DNA of 64,000 bases, taken from positions 3,627,138-3,691,137 of the forward strand of contig NC_030987.1 in NCBI RefSeq assembly GCF_000149955.1. Reading direction: 5' to 3'. The DNA is from Fusarium oxysporum f. sp. lycopersici 4287. Lineage: Eukaryota > Ascomycota > Sordariomycetes > Hypocreales > Nectriaceae. This document shows positions 49,300 through 61,796 of this stretch, in pieces. Below the pieces are notes generated by a model. That model was not told where the DNA came from. It made no database searches and saw only the letters and a program-made list of their open reading frames with translations. Each line of letters begins with the position of its first letter. Position 1 is the first letter of the stretch. A program made the translations under genes and the position numbers.

Positions 49300-50998
49300 A
49301 CCCTGATCATGAGCCCTACAGTATCTTCCGACACGGTGGTTGCTGAGACGTGGGTCAATATCATTCCAAGAACATTCTCCCTGTTATAGCCGTCGTGAAG
49401 TGGCAGGGACAGCTTCGAACATATCGCATTTGCAGGAATTAGAATTCAACTTAGGCTGTAAAGCAGGTAAAGTTAAAAATATCCAATCCAACCAGACCCA
49501 AGCATGTGAAGGCTGTGAACTTGTTTGTCGGAGGTTTATCAGATAGCTTGGGTGAGACAAGCAACGTATTTGACAGCATATCGGCGAGCAACACTCAATT
49601 CGAATCCTGTATGAAGTTGCGTGTACATACAGTATTAGAGATTAGCCCCTGATGTACTACCAATACCTGCTCTTCCAGCGTCAAAGCCCGACCGCTCAAT
49701 TCTCTTTGACATTTCCTCTTGACAGATGGACATCCTTCATGGTGAGACGGGCTGGAGAACACTGGTCACAGCTACTAAACCCGCTCAGGCCTGGAACGGC
49801 TAACTAGGGGCCGTTTAGCGCGTTGGCCCAAGGTCCCCTCCCCTCCACGGGCGGGCTCTCCCCTTGAACCTGAGCTGTAACCCCTCTCGCTGCCTTCTCT
49901 GTCCCTGCCAGTTTTAGTGGATGATCCCCTGGGCTGGTCCACTACCCACTGCCCAGGCTGCCCTGGGGCTGGGGACTCCCCTTCAGTGGCTGTTCATCCC
50001 ATCCACATTCGGATCCCACCTCACTAGACGTCCGTCTCCATTCATTCCTCTCAGTCTCCTTGGGTGAACCAGGACCACGACATATCCGGATCAGATTGCT
50101 CTGCTGTCTCTTTCTTGCCTTCTATTTGTTGTGTCGTATTATCAATGTGCTGTACTTGACCTGTCCTGACCTGGAGTTTCGACGAAATCTCTTTGCCATC
50201 TCTTTCTGTTACGTCTTCTCTCTTCGCCGAATTCATCATCTTCTTCATTGCTTCCATTGCCATCTTACACTTAGCTCAGCTCTGTCCGTTATACGCCGAT
50301 CCAATCGAACAGGACACAGCCCTCCATACAACACAACGCCCATCATACATCGCTTAGCTTAGCCTCTCTCCCTCGTAGAGATTCATTCGCTTCTTTTTCC
50401 TCCTGCGTCGAATCTGCGAATACAACCTTCTGCATTGTTCATCTCCAACCTGGCCGACGTTTCTCTAGCGAATCCATCGTTAGAAGCCCCTGGTCCGTTT
50501 CTACACCCGGGCCCTTGTCCTCATCAAACCCTCCACACGCCCCCTGGCCTGGCTCCGTCGACTTCTCTCGCTGTCTGCTGGCTTGGGCTTGATCTTACCC
50601 TGACCTTTGCTGGGCTGTCCATTGCTTCCTGACTTTTTGAACTCCATTCAAAAGTTCTTGTTAGTCGCCCTCATAGACGGGGCACTACCGTGCGACAGCT
50701 ATCAACAAAATATTGCTACCCCGTTCCGATTCGACCGCCCGCCGCCCGCCTCAACAACGTCCTTTTTACGTCGATTCTCCCACGAGTTCCTCCGCGATTC
50801 TTGGTCCAACCGACCCCTTTGCTCTCCGCTACGACATCGTCCATGACGCCTGCTCTTTAGCTGCGTCGTGTTGCTTGCTACCTTGGGCTGCAACAACCCC
50901 GTACTTGAATGCCGTATCCGCCGTGAGCACCACATTTCGATCGCTTCACCCCAAGTTCCAAGACAAATCTTTGCTGCTCCTCAACACAACTGCCCACA
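46129..50998. other. 4.9 kb gene-poor interval upstream of the LIM-RhoGAP gene
   Basis: The largest gap in the window. Frames up to 150 codons occur (minus, 46436-46888) but without domains or a supporting context. From about 49800 to 50998 the sequence is strongly pyrimidine-rich with many CCCCT/CTTCT blocks, like a long 5' leader or strong promoter of the next gene. Several short ATG frames there could act as upstream ORFs. A poly(A) tract is listed separately. Confidence 0.4.
49271..49298. repeat. Poly(A) homopolymer tract of about 28 nt
   Basis: An uninterrupted run of A on the plus strand in intergenic DNA. It could be the tail of an old retroposed copy, but no matching body or target duplication was recognised, so a simple homopolymer is the safer call. 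Confidence 0.85.
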
Positions 50999-53900
50999 AT
51001 GGCCGGCATCGTGGAGGATTACTTGGAGAGTCCTGGAATGGACAACGACACCGACGACGTCTTCCCCTGCAAAGGTTGCGGAGAGGTATGCTGTTCTACT
51101 CGACCTAAAGAACATTGGGGAATGGTTTGCTAACAGGTTTGGAAGATCCTCGAAGAAGGAAAAGCGTTCGAGTTAGGTACGTTACAATTTTCAGCATTAG
51201 CTGGTCTAGTGAGATGTGTCACTGTTATCCATGATGATCATCTGCGCCTCACCGCAAGATTGCAAATCATCCCGCCGTATGCTTGGGCAAGCTGACTTTT
51301 TGACAGCCGGTAACCGATGGCATCTGGACTGCTTTCGATGTAATACCTGTGGCACACTGCTCGACTCTGATGCGAACCTACTGCTTCTTGGAGATGGTTC
51401 ACTCATCTGCAACAACTGCACATATAGCTGCAGCGCCTGCGGCAATAAGATTGAAGACCTAGCCATCCTGACTGGGGAGCAGGCGTTTTGTGCTACATGT
51501 TTCCGTTGTCGCAACTGCAAACGCAAAATCGAGAACCTACGATATGCCCGGACTTCACAAGGCATCTTCTGCATGGGCTGCCACGAAACGCTGATGGCAC
51601 GAAGACGGAAAAAATCTAAAGCTGCAGCTGCAGCGAAAGCAAGAGAAAAAGAGCATTCACCTATGATCACGGAAAAGTCACTGCCCGCCCTTCCCGCCAA
51701 CGCCATTCCACCGAATGCCTTTTCCAACGATCGGGTCGATCCTGATTCAGATACTGCTACAGAGCTTTCACCTCGTCCACGAAATCACGGTCGTAACGAG
51801 TCGTCATCTAGGAGCAGTTCCAGGCCAGCTCGTTCTCCTGAACGAAAGCCTGATGGTTTAAGTTTGCCTGCTACAACATATCGGAGCAACCGAAACTCAA
51901 CCATGATGACCCGGAACGACAATGCTTCTAACGATGCCGATAGCTTCATGATTTCGGTTGCTTTAGACCCAAGCCCGCACCCAACGCCGAAATCAACTTC
52001 AGATAATCTACCGGAGTCAGGCAAGTCGAAGGACTATTTCAGCGCGGCAAAACCGGCATCTGAGAAACGAAGCGACTCTCATACCTCTACACCACATATT
52101 GCTTTCCAGGAGAAAGGGCGTCAACCATCCTATTCGGAGCACGACGTTGCACCAAAGCTTCCTGATCGCAAGCACTCCAAGAACTCGCGAACCGATTCTA
52201 GTAAACGCTCACCCGCTACCGACGAGAAGAGCCAGAAGACAAGTGGTCGCCGCGCACCTACGGAGGACTTCAAATTACAGGAGGCTCCCAAGAGCAAGAA
52301 GCTTCTCTCAAGGAGTAGTTCACAGTCCTCGAGTTTACCTGCAGAGACGAACTCTGCAAGAACTAGCAACGGGCCTAGTAAGGGTGGCCTGCCACACACT
52401 GATAGCAACGCCACCACACCTGCGTCTCGCTCATCCCAAGAGTCGAGGTATATGGACGAGGACGAGCTTCGTGCATCTATGGACTCGTCAACAAGAACAT
52501 CTTCGAGACCAGAGAACGCAAAGCCTCTTGCGCGAAAGGAAGTTCCAGCTGCCCCAGGGCGTAATGGTAAGTCTTCGCTTAAGCAGAAGTAAAACTGGTA
52601 GACTGACAAAAGGTAGTTAATGGCAACAATCGACAAAACCGACAAGATACCACTGATGACCCTACACCCACTCGCCAGACTCCCACTCAAAAGAAAACAA
52701 CCGATTCTTACATGCAGCCTCGTTCAGCTCCCATCCCTCCAGCCTCTCAGAACAACAAGGGCCACCCTAGTGGCAAGGAGTCAAAGGACGACGGCACCTC
52801 ACCCAAGGTCTCGCCAAAGTTACCTAGATGGAGCAGCGGCGGTGACTTTAGTATGGACGAGGACATGGCGCGTATCCTAGGTACAGACGAAGGCTCAACT
52901 TCCATCCTCCGCAGAGTTTCCAACGCTGTCAGACATGGGCGCACCAACAGCGTGGAGTCACCAAACCAGCTATCGAACAGAGCTGGTCATGCCAGAAGCA
53001 TTAGCGAGACTACACGAGCGACACAGTCACCTCGCTGGCCACGAACACCAGTTGCCGACGATTATCATGCACAGGAGATCAGCAGTCCCATGTCATTGGC
53101 GTCAGGTGACGATCCTGCGTTCCTTAAGCGGCAACTACGGAATTCGGAGCAGCGAGTTGCGGAGCTCGAGAGGCAGTTCACTACTGAGAAGGATCTCAAG
53201 AGCCTCAACAAGAAGCTGGTCGAAAAGCGAAAAACAGTTTCCGTTCTTGACACCCAGACTGAGATTATGATTCGACAGCTGGAGGTCTTGGCCGGATATG
53301 TCGAACGAGCAAAGGAGACCAAGACACCTATCGATCCCCGGGATCTTGAGGATTCAGCAATCAAGGAGTTTGTTCAGAAGCTTGACAAGGTCAAGCAGAC
53401 CATGTCAGCCGCAATAGAGCAGCTACACGAAGAGCGGGATCTGTTGTTTGAAGAGAAGGATCAAGCTATCGCGGATCGAGACCGTGCCCTGCTTGAATTT
53501 GAGCAGTTGTCGTCGAAGAATGCACAGCTTGCTGATATGAATAACGATTTGACACACCAGATCCAGGAACGCTTCAAGTCACAGATTGGAGGAGATATCA
53601 AGTCTCCTGGCGGTCTGGGTATCTACGGACCAGGCAAGGGCGGCCTCAACAACTCTTCCCTTAACCTCGATGCCGCTAGTCTCTCAACGGGTGCTACTCT
53701 GGTTCCTGCTGATGAAGAGCCCATCGTCGAAGCCGGACCAACTGTGGTTCAGGTTCGAAAGGGTCAAGCCAAGAAGTTCAACTGGAAGAAGGGTTCCAAG
53801 GGATTGGCCCAAGGTGTGGCCAAGGGTGTCAACAGAGCTGTCGTCGCATTCCAGAACGACCGTGAGAGGATGCAGCAACAGGGCCAGCTGAGCGGAGAGA

Positions 53901-54821
53901 ACATTGGAATGCCTTACAATATGACTGTGGCCCAAGTCGAAGCGCCTGCTGGGCCTCCCTCTAACGGCGTCAACTCGCATGACAAGCACAGTACAGCTGC
54001 AGCGCTAACCAAGAGACAAGAAGAGCGTGAGCGTGAACGACAAGGCTTTGGATTCTTCGGCAAGAAGAACGCCATGCCCAAGTCCGGCTCTGCAGGTACT
54101 ATGAACAACGTTGACGCAGCTGAGCCTGCCACGGTTCTCTTTGGATCTGATCTCGCAGAGCGAGCCGACCATGAGCGCCGACAGATTCCTAGCGTGGTCA
54201 CAAGATGTATCGAAGAGGTGGAACTAAGAGGAATGGACCAGGAGGGTATCTACCGAAAGACCGGTGGCAACTCTCAAGTCAATATGATCAAGGATGGCTT
54301 CAGTAAGGATGAGAACTTTGATATTTCAGATCCGGACCTGGATATCACTGCTGTTACCAGTGTGCTGAAGCAATACTTCCGCAAACTTCCTATCCCATTG
54401 CTCACATTTGACGTGTATGAGCGAGTTCTCGAATCAAATGGTGAGTTTGTTCATGACTTTTCAGATAACGGACTGCTAACAGCCTACAGCTATTGTTGAT
54501 GAAACGGAACGAAGCGATCACCTACGTAAGACGTTTGCTTCGATGCCTCAAAGGCATCGTGATTGTCTTGAATTCCTCATGTTCCATCTTGCACGCGTTG
54601 CTCAACGTGAACCTGAGAACTTGGTATGTTGCCTTAACTATTGCTCTCGTCTACAATCACTAACAGTTGGTTAGATGTCTCCCAAGAACTTAGCTGTTGT
54701 GTTTGCGCCTACCATCATGCGTGACACGAGCCTTGAGCGCGAGATGACGGACATGCACGCGAAGAACCTTGCGATACAGTTTGTCATTGAGAACAGTAAC
54801 ACGATCTTCGAGGATGCTTAG
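50999..54821 (+). CDS. LIM-domain Rho GTPase-activating protein (Rga1-like)
   Basis: Six exons (50999-51085, 51137-51176, 51307-52566, 52617-54440, 54490-54623, 54675-54821) encode 1163 aa with all phases consistent. Two LIM zinc fingers come first: CKGCG to HLDCFRCNTCG, then CSACGNK to CFRCRNCKR and FCMGC. The middle (~150-650) is Ser/Pro-rich and disordered. Coiled coil follows (~680-800, with RQLRNSEQRVAELERQF and EQLHEERDLLFEEKDQA). The RhoGAP domain is C-terminal, with the arginine finger in GIYRKTGGNSQVN and PKNLAVVFAPTIM. Such proteins stimulate GTP hydrolysis on Cdc42/Rho at growing tips and septa. Architecture matches fungal Rga1/Rga2-type GAPs; which orthologue it is cannot be settled here. 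Confidence 0.93.
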
Positions 54822-55415
54822 GGAGCTCGAGATCTCTATACGGAAAGGGCTTATGAAGACTGTATCGACTTTTTAACGAGACCTCCAAGTCGTGGATTCT
54901 TGGGCTTCGCTCCCAACGAATGAACACGATCTAGGTTGTCATGAAAAGATTACTTGGGCACTGTTGGATTCTCAAGCTCCCAGGCTGGGTTCGCTTGCAT
55001 GTGTCATCCAACCCGCAGGGCGTTTTTTGTGCCAGGACATTTAATGATATCCAATTCTTTTTCTCTCACGCTTGCTTGTTTGTTTGCTTGCTTGCTTGCT
55101 TGGCTGTGGCTACTTCGGCAAATTTCTTGTGCATATGGTGATGGTGGTTTTGAGGATGGTTTATGGCAGGCAGGGAGGAGTATTGGTTATCTTTGTACGT
55201 TGATGAAAAGGGGTCAGAGGTTCTTTTCGGTAGGACGGCTCTTTATACTCTTCACGCTCTCTGACGAGAGTGATGGTTGTATCTCTTTCATGCCCTTGTT
55301 GATGCCAGTTTCGTCGGGTTTGTAACATATATCAACACCATATGATCCAAGATTATTGATCGTATATATTCCACGCAACTACCCCTACCTATCATGTTGA
55401 AGAGCGATATCATAC
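54822..55415. other. 3' flank of the RhoGAP gene
   Basis: Presumed 3' UTR and spacer. It includes a short TTGC-type repeat near 55075-55103 (TGTTTGCTTGCTTGCTTGCT). No gene was seen. Confidence 0.45.
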
Positions 55416-56727
55416 ATGAATCAACTGCAGGAGAAGAGGGGAAGCAAGTATATCACTGTGTGTGTCGATGCGGCTCTTCATCTCGATGTTCCTGTCAAGG
55501 CGGCATGGTATGATGTATTTCTTTACAAGCTGAAATGGGCTACGATGACTCTATTTGCACCCGAAATCGCTCTGTATATGGCAGCAGATCAGTTACAACA
55601 GGCCTGGAACTTGAGTTCCAAACTCCGTTCTTTATAGGAAACTACTCCTACGGATCCAGAAGTTATAAACCCAGGAGACTTCAAGAGAGGGATAGCCCTT
55701 CTTGTGCAACGTCCATTCTATCACAATATGTTCCCCCTCAAACACATCCAGATTAGCCGTCTCCTACAAGGAAGGGCAGCTTGATACAGCCAGACTGGGC
55801 CACACCAAAACCTTGCAGAACATACTTTCATGATGTTTTGAGGGTATAAGAGATGCAGCTTCTTGAAGAAACTCCTGGGTCATCCTCTCGAGAGTGGATA
55901 GGTTGGTCTTGGATGCGAAACTTTGCAAGACCTCCAGCGCATGAAAGACTGCCCGATACCTGGGGAATCCACGATCAGGGCCTTGGGTAAAGCCAGAGCC
56001 AGGGCTGGAGCTGTGGCCTAGAGATATTCTACCATCTGGCTTCTTATATCACCCAGAGTTTGCACATATACCTCTTGTACTATCAGAGCAGTCCCTCCAT
56101 CGCTGGGATGCCATCTTGTCAACCTATCCCTTCCACAACCGCGAGGCTTTTTGCAAAACAGCGAGTTCTGTCAAGGTGAATCATATCGCTTGGTATTTTG
56201 AGACGATAAGTCCCCAAGATGATGCTGGGCCTCAAGCTGGCCAAGATCTCTTCGTCGCTCAACTACCAGAGTTCAAACCAGTTTTCGACCCTACGCACAG
56301 AACCATGCCTTTCAGCGAAGGGAAACGAAACCTTGATATCAACTTCAGTGTATTCACAGAGAGTGAAGGCGTCTTTGGTCTTTTGGGCTTCTTCCAACAG
56401 TTCCCGTGGCTCGCTGGCCTTGCGCTGCTTCTGTCTGGCATCTATGGAGGTGTTCATCTGTCAGCATGGAACTGGACTTTCCCCAACTCTATCGAGCATT
56501 TGATGTGGAAGATAAGTTGTCTCTATATTGCGGGCGCGTTGGCGTTGTACTTTATCATGGCAGTATTTGCTACAGCTGTAAGAACCGAAGGAACAGCGTG
56601 GCCAGTGACATACATCGCATTCTGGCTCGCCTTGTTTGTCCACATGGGTGCCAGACTTTATTTTGTGTTCGGGTCCTTCTTTAGCTTGAGGCGCTCTCTT
56701 GCTGGAGTTTATACATCACCGGCTTGA
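55416..56727 (+). pseudogene. Disrupted fungal multi-pass membrane protein (two pieces)
   Basis: The first piece, 55416-55637, opens with an ATG and reads VDAALHLDVPVKAAWYDVFL and then FAPEIALYMAADQLQQAW. This resembles the N-terminal membrane segment of a conserved fungal multi-pass family usually about 450-600 aa long. It ends at a stop. The second piece is open from 55945 to 56727 (260 codons) and contains LELWPRDILPSGFLYHPEF, the RWDAIL stretch and about four membrane helices (LAGLALLLSGIYGGVHL, LYIAGALALYFIMAVFA, PVTYIAFWLALFVHMGARL). The central portion expected between them is missing, and the 300 bp gap instead carries opposite-strand transcription-factor-like sequence. I infer a truncated and rearranged copy. 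The family has no known function. Confidence 0.6.
55632..56000 (-). pseudogene. Fragment resembling the C-terminus of a fungal-specific transcription factor
   Basis: One minus-strand frame reads through VFHALEVLQSFASKTNLS, LERMTQEFLQEAASLIPSK, HHESMFCKVLVWPSLAVSSC, then a TAG stop at 55764-55766. It continues in the same frame with HIVIEWTLHKKGYPSLEVSW to a final stop at 55632-55634. The motifs (FLQEAASLIP, HKKGYPSLEVSW) look like the end of fungal-specific transcription-factor domain proteins. No zinc-cluster N-terminus is present nearby. The fragment lies between the two pieces of the membrane-protein relic and overlaps the start of its second open frame. The assignment rests on remembered family patterns. 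Confidence 0.5.
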
Positions 56728-57137
56728 GTTCAGATGTTTCCTCATTTCTAGTCCAATACATGTATCTATCTATATACCTCGTTGAAGTTGTACTACCTTA
56801 AATAAGCAATGGCCAATGTCTCGTGTATAAAATGTGCAAGTAATTACAAATAGCTAAATGTACAAACCGACAAGCAACCCAGGGCATTAAAACCATAGCA
56901 ACTCGACCATTCAATAGCCATAACTCAAGAATGTGAAACCAAACACGTCGATTCTGCCGCCAGTGCATCATGGAAGTGGAACTTGACACCTTTTATGACT
57001 CGCCCCTGCTTTTGACATCGCCGTTCCGTACCAATATGCCATACCATCCGCCCCTAATGAGATTCCGGCATCCAACGCCTGACCTATGAAATGTCCCCTG
57101 AACTCCAGCAGATGAAAGCCTAGTCACCGCGTTCCCT
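56728..57137. other. Intergenic, relic / STU1 3' flanks
   Basis: A 410 bp convergent spacer with no recognised element. Confidence 0.4.
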
Positions 57138-60100
57138 TCAGGCTGCAATTGTAGGAGTCTGCTCCCGCTGTCTCTTGACAATGTAGTAGGTAATCAAGCT
57201 CTTGGGGTCATCCTGAACATCCTTCAGGGCATTCCAGAAGACCTGCTCACCTACCCTTGAGTGAAGAGCAACGCAAAGCTGAACGGCGTCCATACGAACA
57301 CCAGAGTCTGTAGAAACAAGGCATCGACCGGCAAGACTGGCCAGCTGACCAAGTTCAGTATCAGTAGGGACGAAGTTGGGTCTCTTGTCAAGCAGGCTTC
57401 GCAACACGTGCATTCCGGTGCTGAGCATACGGCTTCCCTCAGGAGTAGAGCTGTCAACGTTTTGAAGACGGTTTGTTAGGACAACAACAATCTCAGAGCC
57501 ATCACCAATGGTGACGAGTTCATCAGCCAAGACCTCAACGCCACTGACAATATGAGCACGGATATCATAAGCACTGCGTGTCTCAAGGAGAGATTCGAGA
57601 CCCCTGGACACATGAGGCTGGAAGTTGTCACGTTCCTTTCGGAGGAGTAGCCTGATTGTAGCAAGGATTTGGGCTTTGATATCCTGAGCCTTTTCGGTGC
57701 TTACTCCGGACAGAGGATCCTCCAGGTATTGGAAGAGTCCAATCAACAGAGCCTCAAACTTATCATCAGTGAAGATGCCCTTGGTATCACGCAAAAGAGA
57801 CTGCAACTTTCTGAATCCATGAACGTCAAGAGTCTTTGCCTTGACTCTGGTGATACCGCTTTCAAGCAGTCGTGAGCTCTGCTTTGTTCTCTCAGAGGAT
57901 TCTACGTCTTGCGTCACGGGGGATTGAGCACGGGCATTGGGCAGGTTGGCCGCATCAGCGTTGACGGGTTTGTCTTCCAGCACAGGAACGTTAAAGGTCG
58001 GCTTTGGAGAAGGCTGCTCATCAGTGAACGGGTCTTCATACACTTGCAGTGTCGAACCAGGCGCTCCTGAAACAGGTTCGGCCTGCATGGTTTCCGACGG
58101 CTGCGGTGTAGGCTCAACCACAGGCTCCGAGACGGCCACGGGAGGTTCAGCAACCTCCTCCATAGGTTGATCGGCGGACTGGGTCTCGGCTTCAGCCGCT
58201 GGTTCAGGGGCCGTCTCTGGCTCTGAGACTGGCGCAGCCTCTTTAATAGCTCCTGGGACAATATGTGGTGAATCCTCAAGCACAGGAGTGGTTAATTCTG
58301 AGGGAATCTCTTGGTTAGCCTGAGGAGCCCTCTGATGAGGCTCTGGTGCAGGCTTCTGCATGGCCCTCAAATTAGCCATATTTGGAACAACAAGAGTAAA
58401 GTCCTCATTTGCTCTAGAGGGGCTGCTCATAGGCAACATGGCAGATTGTGATTGCTTCAACTTTGTAGGACTTGTGCGAGGTGAAGCCGCGGGCTTGGTG
58501 CCTGACCTCACGGACGTAGGTGACGCAAGACTGGATTCACTAGCATGTGAAGCATGTCCAGGTCGTGGTCGAGGAGCAGTTCTCTTAGGTGTGGTCTCTC
58601 GGGGTTTGGGTGTCTTGGACCTGATACTTTCAGGACTCCCAGCATCCATGTCACGCACGGAGTAGGGGCCCGCCGTCGCAGGACGCGCTGCCATTTCCGG
58701 CCGCCTCCTTGCTGGCCGCATCGGAGCACCTGACATGCCGCCAGTTTCTGGACGAGTTCGGGTTCCTGATGGTTTGCTTGCTGCAGTTGCTGTGGTGGAA
58801 GTGGTTGTTTTCACGGGCGAAAGATGAGCCATAGCTGAGCCTGGTCGAGCTGGGAGGTTCTTTGCTGCGTTTGCCTTTCTTTGAGCCATCATAGCCTCTC
58901 GAATACTTGGCTTGCTTGTGCCCATTGTGCTCTTGGATAATCCCAATCCAGGTCGTGCAGCCGTCTCTCCCTTCTTAGGCGAATGAGGGTTGCTAGGGTC
59001 CTTGTTCAAGAGCTTCTGGGCAGTGCCGTCCAGATCGGCCATGATGCTAATTCGTGTTAGCCATAAATATGACAGAAACGGGAGCAAAGTCAACTTACGC
59101 ATCTGCTTTTGCAGGCCAGATTCCCCAGAAGGCCCAATACGTTGATCGCATTTTCTCTCTTACAGCAGGGTTAGCATCAGTCAGGCCCTTCTTGATGCAC
59201 TTCTCGATTAAATCCACACCACCTGTATGCTCGATATGATGCTTGTGCTGGGCCTCTTTCTTTAGAATGGTCTTGAGCCACCCTGTAGCATAAGTTCTCG
59301 GTGCAACGTTCTTGTCCTGGCAAGCCATCCAGATGTGCTGCATCAAGCGTGGAGTGTACGAAACCTTGCTCAGAATCGTATCAACCGTCACGTTGGCAAG
59401 CTGAGAGCTGATTTTCTTGGTTCCTGCAGCGAGCTTGACAAAGCATTGCATCAGCAGTTCAACCATGGGGTCCATTGCAGGACCAAACGTATTAGCCATC
59501 TCCTGGATAAGAGCACAACCCTCTTTGCAGAGACTGGTTCTCAGAGAGGTAATCGCCTTGATGATACCATCCAACATGCTCTTAACCCCAACAAGGAAGG
59601 TATCTGGGAAGTCAGACGGAACATTGCCCACGTTGAGTCGCCGCAGTTTATTGACGGAATTTTCTCGCTTCAGCCAATTCTGTTCCGACTCTTTACCTTC
59701 GAAAAACCACGCCATGTCCTTAAAAACGTCGTCCAGCTCGCGGTTTGTGTTGACGTACAGTGGCTCGAGAGTTTCTGGCTTAGTCTCGATTCCAGGAGTG
59801 ATAGGGCGCTCGGCTGCTGCTACTGATGAAGTACTGGCCGAAAGAGCTGGACGAGGTGCTGGGGCGGTGGCTTCGGCGGCGGGAGTCTCGGGGCGACCAG
59901 ACGTCGGGGCGAGCTCCTTGACGATAGCTTGCTCAATTGCAGGTCGTACTTTGAAGTTCTTGAGTTGTCGCTTAAGATCGGATTTGGCAGCATTTGGCGC
60001 AGATCGGAAAAGTTCAATGACTGTGTTTTTGGCCGCATCTCGTACCATGCCATCGGCGTCCTCGAGAAGTTCCATGAGTACAGGGACGTAACCTCGGAAT

Positions 60101-60643
60101 GGCAGGCCGTTCTCTTTGTGCATCTGTACTCCGTTAGCACACCCGATTGAGCGCAGCAGGTGTGGTTGTACTTACCTGTAGTAGCCAACTCATGGAGGTT
60201 TCCTTTGCTCTAGGATTCTTTCCGTTCATAGCTGAGTTTCGAACAAAACGTTCGACATCTGCCGGCGCAACGGCATATAGAGTAACGAGTGAGTGCGAAG
60301 CAAGAGAACGGAACTTGTCTTTGTGGTCGCCGAGCTTTTCGACGACAATTGGCAAAGTTCGCGCGGCTTCTTTAGATAAGAGCTTGGGATCTTGTCGAGA
60401 GAGGCGCGTGAGGAGATGATTCAGGGCAGTGAAACCAGCGTTTACCAGAGCGGCATGCTGCGAGGTAGTAGCTGCGCGCAAGCCATCGAAAAGCTGAGAG
60501 ACACTAGATTCGGGGACATTGTGTTGTTTAATGCCCGATTTGATGATTGTGACATATTGGACCTTCGAGTCAAGACTTCCGTCGCCGCGCAGGATGGTGT
60601 TCAGGTCAGAGACCTGCTGGTCGGTGAGTTTTGTGTCGGCCAT
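57138..60643 (-). CDS. STU1: CLASP-family microtubule-associated protein Stu1
   Basis: Exons 60176-60643, 59099-60123 and 57138-59046 with two 52 bp introns encode 1133 aa. The start MADTKLTDQQVSDLNTILRG is the usual fungal Stu1 N-terminus. TOG/HEAT-type helical repeats occupy roughly residues 1-220 and 310-540 (RGYVPVLMELLEDADGMVR, IWMACQDKNVAPRTYATGW). A long Ser/Pro/Lys-rich basic linker (~560-740) fits microtubule-lattice binding, followed by a Glu/Pro-rich acidic stretch. A C-terminal helical domain (~870-1130) ends KRQREQTPTIAA. CLASPs stabilise spindle microtubules and act at kinetochores. A 5' UTR intron is predicted upstream. Confidence 0.93.
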
Positions 60644-60662
60644 GAGTGTATCTATGACGAAT

Positions 60663-60849
60663 CTGTAAAACAAAACGCTATTAGTCGCGATCAAGATGAA
60701 GATTCAATGAGGGGTTGAGTGAGACGCGCAGGCCACGCGAAGTGGGATAAAGTAGCTCTCCCCTCTTCTGAAGGGTATCATGGTGATGCGCTGGCCATGG
60801 TGTTGTCCGGAAATTAAACAAGGGGGGTCGGAAGCGCAAATACACATAC
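60663..60849 (-). other. Predicted 5' UTR intron of STU1
   Basis: Upstream of the STU1 ATG the minus strand has a GTATGT donor at 60849 and TTTTACAG ending at 60663, with a GACTAAT branch-like sequence shortly before the acceptor. Splicing would remove 187 bp from the leader without touching coding sequence. Confidence 0.45.
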
Positions 60850-61796
60850 CTGTGACTAATTGCGAGACAGTCCGTAGGCGACAGAGCGAAACAAGAAGAA
60901 TCGCTTTAGTTGAGAGTGCGCATTGAGAGCGTGAGAGAGCCCTTTTTTAGTTGTTGTTGTTTGTTATGTTGATGTTATGATTGTGGCACTAAGGATGAAG
61001 ATGGGTATCCAATTTGTGTAGGTAGGTAGGTACTGTAGCCAATAGCACGAGCTGACAGAGCTGGCTCACCTCCAGATGATTGCTGTAATCTGCCGCCGAG
61101 TCCTGAAATGAATCCCAAATACTGTATTCGAATAGGACCATTGACACCTGAAGCGTCCTCTATATAGAGAGTGATACCCAATATGCTTCCAGTTACAGCT
61201 TTTCTTAAGTGCAATATATTTTCCTACTTAGAACTATCTATTTCTTATGGTTTCGCTGTTATCATAAATGGTTGGGTGTCAATGTCAATGTCGGGCGCAG
61301 CAGGTGCGAAGAAAAACAATCTGCCCGAACAAGGTTGCCGCAGTTGCCCCGGCGAAGAATGTGAAAGATGTCCCGCCAAGCTTTGCTGCAACTGCCTAGA
61401 AAGCTACTCCACTGTGTTGCACAGAGCTTCGCGGGGCCTTCCAGAGCTTTTAGCCACTAATTTAATACCCCCTGTTCAATTCTACTGAGGGGTCGTCGCA
61501 ATCATGATACAGCCTCATCATTGATTGTTTTACCTTGCCCATGATATCTCAGTAACACGCATGAGCCGTTCTCGTCCTCTTCTCACAGGCTCGATTATTT
61601 GATTTTTTTTATGATCACATAAAGTTGCCGTTTTCATCTTCACTCAGCAAGCCTCCATTTCTAACCTAATCTAACCCCTCCGTTACATTCCATCCTCATC
61701 TAACTTCAACATCTCGCCAAACTCCAACCCCTAACATCAAAATCGTGGTTCGCCCGTCTTAAACCCTCTCCCTGATTCACCATCACGCACTTATAT
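60850..61796. other. Intergenic, STU1 / BSP-family divergent promoter region
   Basis: A spacer of about 950 bp between divergent genes. A GTAGGTAGGTAGGTA run lies near 61018-61032. The BSP-gene proximal part (61640-61790) is C-rich and T-rich with many CTAACC/CCAACC blocks, like a fungal leader. No gene was seen. Confidence 0.4.

Noticed and set aside
49590..49615. TTCGAATCC resembling a tRNA T-loop
   Set aside because: No matching acceptor or anticodon arms could be drawn around it.
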